From Blepharisma stoltei (Eukaryota > Ciliophora > Heterotrichea > Heterotrichida > Blepharismidae), in contig CAJZBQ010000035.1 in NCBI GenBank assembly GCA_914767885.1, positions 434,001 through 498,000 on the forward strand: a DNA stretch of 64,000 nt, read 5' to 3'. The number at the start of each line of letters is the position of its first letter. Position 1 is the stretch's first letter. The position numbers were made by a program, and so were the translations under genes. The notes below the pieces were generated by a model. The model made no database searches. It was not told the DNA's origin and was given only the letters and a program-made list of their open reading frames with translations. Shown here in pieces: positions 57,601 through 64,000 of this stretch.

Positions 57601-57865
57601 TTTTTTTAAAAAAAAAAATTAACCCCTCTTTAAATTGGAACAAAATTTTTAGTTCCAATTTAAAGGGGGGGGAGTTAGATAAATTAATATCAGTTCAATC
57701 CATTACAGTATAATTTTCATATACTAAAGTTTGCATATTTCCATCAAGTGTCCTAATTTCTGAAGATAAATTGTTCTCAAGTGATAATAATTCTTCTAAA
57801 GTATGGCTCGTGATAAGCTCATAGAAAGCGCTTTCAGAATCAAAATCGACTTTGTCGATATCCAT
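54659..57865 (-). CDS. VPS51: VPS51-like subunit of a tethering complex (GARP/EARP)
   Basis: ATG at 57865 (MDIDKVDFDSESAFYELI). The N-terminal signature is LEELLSLENNLSSEIRTLDG then NMQTLVYENYNKFISATDTI, the Vps51 hallmark, recovered only after removing 56811-57710. Helical rods follow (KLVGIHEELQKIKFICDLP; LPESIEGPTDKAVYDIMYSV) and the end is NKKEQLNIKSKS. Two 15-nt introns (56286-56300 and 55139-55153). Total 759 codons including stop. Vps51 tethers endosome-derived vesicles at the Golgi with Vps52/53/54 and binds a Golgi syntaxin; a syntaxin gene lies 2 kb away, which may be coincidence. Start lies 28 bp from the DOHH stop. Confidence 0.88.
55139..55153 (-). other. 15-nt intron in VPS51 gene
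   Basis: GTAATTTTAATATAG; removal joins IDVHP to IIVQIIENLKIAKK, deleting an in-frame TAG. Confidence 0.88.
56286..56300 (-). other. 15-nt intron in VPS51 gene
   Basis: GTATTTTTTACATAG; removal joins LPTLFFN to YHKSHIISTLKKLYEK. Confidence 0.88.
56811..57710. mobile_element. 900-bp TA-bounded IES in VPS51 made of a short IES with a nested MITE
   Basis: TA at 56811-56812 and 57711-57712. Excision gives VYENYNKFISATDTIK, identical to the conserved Vps51 motif. About 110 bp of flanking IES surround the MITE at 56889-57674. Confidence 0.88.
56889..57674. mobile_element. MITE-like element (CCTTTAAATTGGAAC family), TTA duplication, nested in VPS51 IES
   Basis: TTA at 56886-56888 and 57675-57677. 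Left end with two direct copies, right end hairpin. Full-length sister of the outer element at 43757-45102, without that element's nested insert. Confidence 0.9.
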
Positions 57866-57892
57866 ATTAATGTTTTAGCAAATTGGAAAGAA

Positions 57893-58801
57893 TTATTCAT
57901 TTTTAAACCAATACTCAGAGATATCCAAAGCAATAAAGCAGCTGGACCTGACAGGCTCTGCTGGGTCATTTTTATATTTTTCTCTACATATTTCTTACAA
58001 TATTCCCAGCGCTTCAGGAGAATCTGTGATTGATCCAATAGCTTCAGCAGCTTCATGTCTCGTAATATAATGGTTACTTGTGTCTTCTAATGCTTGAATT
58101 AAATAAGGAATTCCTGCAGCTGCTTTTTCCTGCATTTGCCCAAGCACAAAGGCAATTTCATGCTGAAAAAGTGCAGAGAAATTCTGATTTCCAAATCCTT
58201 CACAAATTGCTAAAACTGCTTCGTCAGTTCCTATATCTCTTAAAGAAAATAGAGCTCTATACCTATTGAACAGTGATTGGGTTGTGTCGTGATAAATTTC
58301 TTTTAACTGAGGAATTGTAAGCTGGGCTGCAAATTTAGGGGCTGGGTCTATAGAAAGTATTATAGGGGATGGAGGAATTCTGCATAATAGTTACTCTTCA
58401 GGATTTTGGAGCCAATTAATACGGTCAATTGCAAGCTGGCAAGTTTCTGCAAGTTCTCTGATTGGGGAGGCTGAGTAAGCTTGTAATATAGGAAGAAAAC
58501 GAAGATTTCCTATTGCGCCTAGTGCTTCTGCAGCTTCGTGGCGAGAGATTACTTCTAAAGTTTCGTTTTGTAAGGCACTTATTAAGAATGCTTCAGATTC
58601 TGGAAGGTGGATTTGGCCTAGAACGTAACAAATTTCATGCTGAAGAAGCTGGGAATCAGTAGAAAATCCTTCAACTAAAATGGGGACAACTTCAGGAGTT
58701 GCGATTGTGCGGAGGTAAAATACTGCTCGCATTCGTTTTGTGATAGGGTTTGTAGGGGTTATTAAGGCTTCGTGCAGCTCTGCAAGGTTGTATCCAGCCA
58801 T
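57893..58801 (-). CDS. DOHH: Deoxyhypusine hydroxylase
   Basis: ATG at 58801 (MAGYNLAELHEALITPTN). 292 residues after removing two 15-nt introns. HEAT-like repeats in two halves, each with the His-Glu metal motifs: HEICYVLGQ and RHEAAEALGAIG, then HEIAFVLGQ and RHEAAEAIGSI. These four HE pairs bind the diiron centre that hydroxylates deoxyhypusine on eIF5A. The linker PIILSIDPAPKFA is typical. Ends DISEYWFKNE before TAA. Closely packed against VPS51. A firm identification. Confidence 0.95.
57984..57998 (-). other. 15-nt intron in DOHH gene
   Basis: GTAAGAAATATGTAG; removal joins PEALGI to LEKYKNDPAEPVRSSC, matching the DOHH C-terminus. Confidence 0.92.
58380..58394 (-). other. 15-nt intron in DOHH gene
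   Basis: GTAACTATTATGCAG; removal joins WLQNPEE to IPPSPIILSIDPAPK, removing an in-frame TAA. Confidence 0.92.
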
Positions 58802-59121
58802 TTTAAAGCTATATACAAAGAGATCTAAATGATAGTGATTGTTAAGTAGATTGTAATTAGAAGGAAAACTAATGAAATCATATATATTATCTCTAATAAT
58901 TATTATTTATATATGGGTTATCGTTTTAGTATAAGTCAAAAGATAATAAATTAAGTATTGTAAAAAGATCTGCAGTGTTTTACTGGGTAAAAATCATAAA
59001 AAATTGTAATATATATCATTATTTCAAACTTTTTATTTTCTTATATTGTGGCTGTTTACTATATGAAAACAGATAAAAAATATAATGGATATTATGTATC
59101 ATTCAGTCCTAAAAGCTTAAA
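58802..59121. other. Divergent intergenic region
   Basis: About 320 bp AT-rich; promoters of DOHH and the next gene expected; no motif recognised. Confidence 0.35.
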
Positions 59122-59802
59122 ATGAAGTCAAATAGCAATTTAAGAGAACAAATCTTAGAACTTTCTAAACAAAATAAGGCTAAGAAAAAGTCGCTAGACA
59201 AAACTATTGAAGAAGAAAAAAGCAGAATCTCTCTGTGAAACATCGAAAACGCAGAAAAAATAAAGTAATTTTATATCAGGCTGCATATAAAAAAGAAAAA
59301 TTCGTTAGAAGACCGAATCATACAAAAAATTTTCCCAATTCCTAAAAATAACGATATTTCTCCTTATACATCACTTGATTATGGCTATCCAAAAGAAGAA
59401 AAAGTGCCTTTATACAACCAAAATATCAAAAAATTCCAGAGCTTCAGCCTGGCAAGTCCAGTAAGTGAAATTAAAACTGAACGAAAATCTGAGGTAAAAA
59501 TATCTGCAAGAAGGGGTCATTCTCTGTCTCAAAGTCGTGGAATGTCACCAAAACTGAATAAAAATAGAGAAAATAGTAGCTCACACAGCTCTCTATCTTA
59601 CAGAGGCAGCTGAAAAATTAACAGGAAAAACAGCAAAGAAAAGCTAGTTCATTCAAAATTCAGTGTATATCAATCTGCCATGAAAAATTTCCGAGTGAAA
59701 AATATTCGCGACAAAGAAAAGCAAGACATCAATAAATCTCTTGATCACATAAATGAAGTAATACAAAAGTCGAAACAAAACAGAATAAAGAGACAGATTT
59801 AA
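59122..59802 (+). CDS. Basic coiled-coil/low-complexity protein, 221 residues
   Basis: ATG at 59122 (MKSNSNLREQILELSKQNKA). Helical, Lys-rich N-terminus; one 15-nt intron; Ser-rich basic centre (ARRGHSLSQSRGMSPKLNKN, SSHSSLSYRGSW); ends IQKSKQNRIKRQI. The pI is clearly high. No domain recognised; the composition resembles microtubule- or cilium-associated proteins in ciliates, which is inference. It lies 44 bp upstream of the next ATG on the same strand. Confidence 0.65.
59265..59279 (+). other. 15-nt intron
   Basis: GTAATTTTATATCAG; removal joins ENAEKIK to LHIKKKNSLEDRI, avoiding a TAA. Confidence 0.9.
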
Positions 59803-59846
59803 CTAATTTAATCCATAAACGTTTCATGGAAAATATGTAAAATAAT

Positions 59847-62335
59847 ATGTCTTTACAAAATGATCCAATATTAAGTGAAGTTATGCTTAACACTTTGGAA
59901 GAAAGCAAAAAACTCGAAAAATCAGGAAGGCTAAGGGATGCACTGGTAAAAATAGAAAAAATTTCCTTTGATGCTTTGAACGCAAAACTTCCATTTTCAA
60001 AAAATAATCCTTTAGACTGCAAATATTAATATAAAAAAATTAATGATTTTAAATAATTCTATAGAAAATAGATATCTTTATTAGTAAAAAAATACATATT
60101 TATATCAAAAGGTGTATTATACAACAGGTTGTACAGCTATGCAATAAAATTTTCTCTCAAGATTCAAAACTCAAATGACTGCGAAGAGCTGAACAAATTC
60201 TCACAGCTTTTTTCTCAAAGACACAAGAATTTTTGGATGAAAAAATGTTTAGATTAATGATGCTAACTTATAACAATTGGGCAACTTATCATCAATCCTT
60301 AAAAAAGCCAAGCAATGCATTGAGCTATTTAATTCGTGCAGTAAAATTTTACGAAGACCATAATGTCTCGTCGCCTGAGTCCTTGCAAATCGCAGCTAAA
60401 ACTATGCTGAATATGAGTGCGATTTATTCAGAAATACATAAATTTAAAAAAGCCAGAGCAATAGCTGAAAAATCTTTATTTATTTTACAAGATGAGCTCA
60501 AGCAGCGCTTAGAAAATAGATCTCTCGAACAGCTCTCTGAATTTGAAAAGAAAAAAGTGGAAAACCTGATAAAAACTTATATCATTGCATTTTATGATAT
60601 TGGGGTGGCTGAGGAATCTTTGGGAAATCTGAAATCTGCTGTAAAAGCTTATCGAAATGCAGTTTCTATCGGATATATTAAAATGGTATGGCAAAACAAC
60701 CCGCACTCTTAACTCCCGTAGCTGGCATCCAAAATGTGTGTGCAGGGACCTTGAGGAAGGGAGAATGATGTTCGGAAATGTGTATCTGGCATGGCTTTTC
60801 CTGGCTTGGTGAAACGCAAATTTTGGATTGCCGACCGAAAGGAATCCAGGTTTTTGCCTCAGTGGGAAGTGGGTGCGAGAGTTGGAAAGGGGTTCCCAGC
60901 AGAGCCAGTGGTGTTAATCCTGGCCAAAGGACATCATTCCCAGCGTGAAACCAGAGTTACGCCCTGGGCTTTGTTTCCATTTCGACTGACAATTGATCAA
61001 AAAATTCAACCATTTTGAATTTCCATGGAGGGTAGCCCTGTTAAAGTGCAATACTGCGTTGAGACTCACCCAACTACTGGGTAGCGAGTGCATGCCCTCG
61101 TTCGGTAGGAATAACCTTTGCGAAGTCGTGAAATGTGAACTGGTGAGCAGGCGGGGGAAGCTTTAGGGTGGAAATAGTCCTTGTAGAATTAAAACGAGCT
61201 TCTCGATAGGTCTTAATAATATAAAATAGCAACTTCTATCGGAAAACAGTTTATTGCAAAAAATGATGAAACTTTGGTCATAGCACAAGAAGCTTTGGTA
61301 GATGCAAGCTCAAAACTGTCTGAAAAATCGCTTGATAAAAAAATAAAGCCAATGACCAGCAAAGAATTTACAAGAATTTTAAAAAATCACAAAAGGAATA
61401 TTTCAAGCGAAACTGAATACCAAAAATCTTTATCAGAGCTTAAGCTAAGCTTAGATAAGCCTGCAGATCAACCGCTTTCTCCTGCCTTAAGCGAAATAGG
61501 CTTATCTCCTATTCATATGAAAGACGAACCTAAAAAACCAGAAAGATATTACTCTGACGAACAATTGCGCCTCTACCAAAAAAAATTAAACCAAAGAAGC
61601 AACAGATTTATAAGCGCTGACGAATATTTTTTTTCAAAACTTAGTAAAGCTTTTGAAGTGAAAACTGACAAAATTCGCCCATATTCGGCAGCCGGGCTAA
61701 AAAGATTTCAAAATAGTGAAAAAATTGATAGAAAAATTATTTCTGAGCTGAGACTAAAAAAGAGGTCTATTCTTGGGAATCCAAGCTTTTCCAATAGAGA
61801 CTTTGACGCTGTTTTCCAGAGAATTGAACAAATGAAAAAAGAAGATGTCGAAAGATCAAAGAAAAATGAAATTACAATGAAATCCAAGCTGAAAACCAGG
61901 GTTTACAAAGATGTTCTTCAGGTTTTAAATTCAAATCAAGCCTCGCAGCCTAATAAAATTTATCCTCAGCAGCGACTCTATTTTAAACCTCCAGTAAGAC
62001 TGGATTTCCAAATGCATCATAGTGCAACAATTGAAATGACTGCTAAGAAGATGATTAGGCCAGCTGCCAGCAATAATATTGACAACGCAAATAAAGAAAT
62101 CGAAGAAATTATTGACAATCTCCACATTGATATGAAGAATTCTGATGAACATCTGGAAACTGAAGCAGCAAATAAGAATAGTGAAACTAAAGAAGAGCCA
62201 GCTTGTGAGCTTGTTCAGTCAATTCTCGATAAAGCTAAAAAGGCACTTAAAACCATACCAATTGTAAAAAGGACGCCTATGAAACGAGCAACAACCGCTG
62301 CAGTTTTTCAAACATTTTCGTATATGCCAAAATAA
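59847..62335 (+). CDS. TPR-like helical protein with basic C-terminal tail, 603 residues, two insertions
   Basis: ATG at 59847 (MSLQNDPILSEVMLNTLEES). N-terminal half has TPR-like helix pairs (LTYNNWATYHQSLKKPSNAL, MLNMSAIYSEIHKFKKARAI, AFYDIGVAEESLGNLKSAVK). The second half is basic and low-complexity (TSKEFTRILKNHKRNISSE; RPYSAAGLKRFQNSEKIDRK) and ends TFSYMPK. This arrangement is seen in ciliate basal-body and cilium proteins; assignment is inference. Removing 60013-60119 and 60674-61243 leaves 604 codons. Join AYRNAVSIG to KQFIAKNDETL is exact; the NNPL-QQVVQLCNKI join depends on a TA choice. Confidence 0.75.
60013..60119. mobile_element. 107-bp TA-bounded IES in TPR gene
   Basis: TA at 60013-60014 and 60120-60121. 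Removal gives SKNNPLQQVVQLCNKIFSQD in frame and removes a TAA. Very AT-rich. Confidence 0.65.
60674..61243 (+). mobile_element. Retroposon-like element (family C) with 15-bp duplication
   Basis: GCAGTTTCTATCGGA at 60659-60673 and GCAACTTCTATCGGA at 61229-61243 (13 of 15). 5' end ATATTAAAATGGTATGGC resembles families A and D. Body shares TTGGAAAGGGG, CCCAGCAGAG and CCAGCGTGAAAC blocks with family A. Removal restores the TPR frame. Confidence 0.85.
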
Positions 62336-62540
62336 TAATATACTATTTGTGACAGTCGAAAAACAGTGCACTGGAGGGTCTTGGCATACTATCAAGACAG
62401 TTCTAATTGCTCTAAAATGCTATTAATTCTTTTATGATTCCTAATTTTTTATTAAAAACTGGTGCTTTACAATTTGTTTCTATTCGATGTTGAAGCTCAT
62501 GGCTTCTGCAGCTTTGTTAGACAAAATCAGGCTAATTCGC

Positions 62541-62635
62541 CAAATCTGGGCGGTATATGAAATAGAAATTTCATGTTTAAAAATTTGATTTCAACATATT
62601 TTTATGTGGAAACATAATTTCATATCCCAGATTTG
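62541..62635. repeat. 95-bp palindromic element
   Basis: CAAATCTGGGCGGTATATGAAAT (62541 on, quoted in part) pairs with ATTTCATATCCCAGATTTG at the right. It directly abuts the MITE, so one probably inserted beside or into the other. Confidence 0.75.
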
Positions 62636-63007
62636 CCCCTCCGTGAGTGAACAAAAAAATTTTGTTCACTCACGGAGGGGGGTTAATTTTTTTTTTTTTT
62701 AAAAATTTATATATAAATTTTCTAAAAAATTTTTTTTTGAAATTTAAAAAAATCCTAATTGCAAAAATTTGAAAGCAAATATTAATTTAATTTATAAAAT
62801 TTATGTTTTAAAATGCAATTCATTTTAAAATTAAACAGAATTAGCTCTAGATTTCATTATATTAATTATCATTTATATATCAAATTTTTTTTTTTCCATA
62901 AAAAATTTTTCTATTAAAAAAATTTTGTTCACTCCCGGAGGGTGGGTTTTTGGGCAAAAAATGGCGATTTTTCTAATGGTTTTGTTCACTCACGGAGGGG
63001 GGGGGAG
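62636..63007. mobile_element. MITE-like element with worn left end, TAA on the right
   Basis: Left terminus starts CCCCTCCGTGAGTGAAC without the usual TNA; right terminus GGGGGAG then TAA 63008-63010. Full body, hairpin left and tandem motifs right. Confidence 0.8.
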
Positions 63008-63277
63008 TAAACAAACCATATTTTGGTTTGCAAAATTTCCGAAGTTATGCAGTTCGACTTCACACTATCCATCAATTATTAAAAAAAAATTAAATTAAGA
63101 ATATAGTGATCCTCAAATAGTAAATAGTCTTCTTATGACAATAAACCTGCATACCAAAATTATAAAAATAGTGCTTTTCAACAGTCTTAAAGTGTATATT
63201 TTAAACTATAATTTCCCTTTAAAATTCTTCTGTCTTTCCCCAATACAATACTTAACTGCCAATTTAAAATCTTTAAA

Positions 63278-63950
63278 ATGTCTGGATTCAGCAAGCTGTT
63301 AGAAGAGCGAGGGATCCCAAAGTCCTTGTACACGCCCATTGCCTATACTTCTCAAATCCAAGAACAATCGTTCGCAATTGAGCTGATTTCAAAACTCTGC
63401 TCGTCCTACCCAGTCCATGAAAACCCATCCCCATCATTTCCAGAATTCACAATTGCGTATATTGTAATTTTCTATTCAGTGCCGCTCCCACAAGACGCTT
63501 GACGAAGTCGCTCAAGAGGCTTGGGCGTTTTATTTCACCCTGCAGAAATTTTCCAACGAAAGTGGGGAGTTCTTGATGCTGAATAATTTTCTAAATGAAA
63601 ATTGGAATAAAGAGACTTTTCTTTTTTATTTAAAAGCAAGAAAAGCAATTATACAGGTCAAGCTTGGGGACTCTTCAAAAGGAACTGTAGAGCTGAAAGA
63701 CTTGATGTTGGGGACAAATGAGTGGGTGAGTTTAGTTTCAAAGCTATTCCAAGAGACGTTGAAGCCGACTTATTGTGTCCAAAGGATGGCAGCAAGGCTA
63801 GTTGATGCAGATTACTCGACAGAAATTCCTGCATCGGTTTTCATTGAGTTCTGTGTAAATGAATTTCGTGAGGTAAAACTCAAAGAAATTAATAAAAGCT
63901 CAATGAAAAAGCTGAATAATGCGTATCTTCACACGACGACTATTTCATAA
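63278..63950 (+). CDS. Unknown protein of 218 residues with one 16-nt intron
   Basis: ATG at 63278 (MSGFSKLLEERGIPKSLYTP). Removing the 16-nt intron joins EFTIAYI to CRSHKTLDEVAQEAWAFYFT and gives one frame to TAA at 63950 (YLHTTTIS). Predicted mostly helical (FLFYLKARKAIIQVKL, VSLVSKLFQETLKPTY). LVDADYSTEIPASVFIEFC has a faint EF-hand look but lacks enough acidic ligands. No family recognised. A conserved Trp (EAW, KW-free) and no TGA codons. Confidence 0.7.
63464..63479 (+). other. 16-nt intron
   Basis: GTAATTTTCTATTCAG. The frame changes by one across it, which a 15-nt intron could not fix. The only 16-nt intron found here. Confidence 0.88.
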
Positions 63951-63953
63951 CGA

Positions 63954-64000
63954 CTATTTTTTTTTGGCCTATTTTTTTTTTTGGCCTATTTTTTTTGGCC
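63954..64000. repeat. Poly-T/GGCC short tandem repeat at window end
   Basis: Units of T(8-10)GGCCTA repeat three times to the window edge. Not a canonical ciliate telomere repeat. Confidence 0.7.

Larger units (their letters stand above)
62336..63277. other. Intergenic region with two elements
   Basis: Holds the inverted repeat at 62541-62635 and the MITE at 62636-63007, which abut. The rest is AT-rich, no gene. Confidence 0.5.

Noticed and set aside
57803-58269. Plus-strand ORFs opposite DOHH
   Set aside because: Shadows of the minus-strand DOHH exons.
7262-61243. tRNA- or 5S-derived origin of the retroposon-like elements
   Set aside because: I looked for A-box and B-box promoter words. 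Only weak matches (such as GGTTCGGGTGAGTC in family B) were found, not at a consistent place across families.
1-64000. CRISPR array, rRNA or tRNA genes
   Set aside because: No regularly spaced direct repeats with unique spacers, and no recognisable rRNA or cloverleaf sequence was noticed. tRNAs are easy to miss by eye, so this is a weak negative.
63954-64000. Telomere at the right end of the window
   Set aside because: The T-run/GGCC repeat does not match known ciliate telomere units and is only three units long.

Overview
The window looks like germline (micronuclear) DNA of a heterotrich ciliate close to Blepharisma. Three lines of evidence support this. First, the genes read through only if in-frame TGA is tryptophan while TAA and TAG are stops: the Rab WDTAGQ motif, WD40 WD dipeptides and Kelch tryptophans are all TGA. 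Second, eight introns were found and they are 15 nt (seven) or 16 nt (one), GT...AG. Third, most accessory genes are cut by AT-rich insertions whose removal between TA or TNA repeats restores the frame exactly, which is how internal eliminated sequences (IESs) behave. Species assignment is inference.

Layout. 1-1760: an HTH-type gene fragment at the edge, a tandem repeat and a frameshifted membrane-protein gene. 1889-4872: a Kelch gene and a secreted DOMON protein on the minus strand. 5135-13293: two tandem paralogues with pentapeptide-like and WD40 repeats, carrying six insertions. 13811-16161: a membrane-anchored aspartyl-protease-like protein with a RING-like tail that lacks both catalytic Asp. 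17531-23415: a zinc-finger/Kelch gene and three related Kelch copies in different states of decay. 24259-28331: a receptor with an ANF-type ectodomain. 28579-30098: a secreted patatin-like lipase. 31704 to about 35400: two more Kelch genes. 35747-41716: a 1602-residue cysteine-rich, LamG-like receptor. 42796-46570: a small protein and a FAM135-like lipase. 46970-51857: a 1393-residue coiled-coil/IQ protein. 51870-58801: a dense housekeeping block (syntaxin, Rab, TIM17, VPS51, DOHH). 59122-63950: three cytoskeletal-looking or unknown proteins, one with TPR-like helices.

Mobile DNA dominates the gaps and many exons. Class 1 is MITE-like DNA elements with poly-C/poly-G termini and 3-bp TNA duplications (TTA, TAA, TGA, TCA). 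Class 2 is short TA-bounded IESs, about 70-170 bp. Class 3 is retroposon-like elements of about 480-640 bp with 10-25 bp target-site duplications. All three occur inside coding sequence. After subtracting the inferred insertions and introns, twelve genes close to a whole number of codons; in most of these the join also matches a paralogue or a family motif. Housekeeping genes are mostly insertion-free; VPS51 is the exception, with a nested 900-bp insertion.

The genes do not form an operon-like pathway. The accessory part is a set of expanded ciliate families (Kelch, WD40, large receptors, secreted proteins). The housekeeping part is weighted to membrane traffic (syntaxin, Rab, VPS51).
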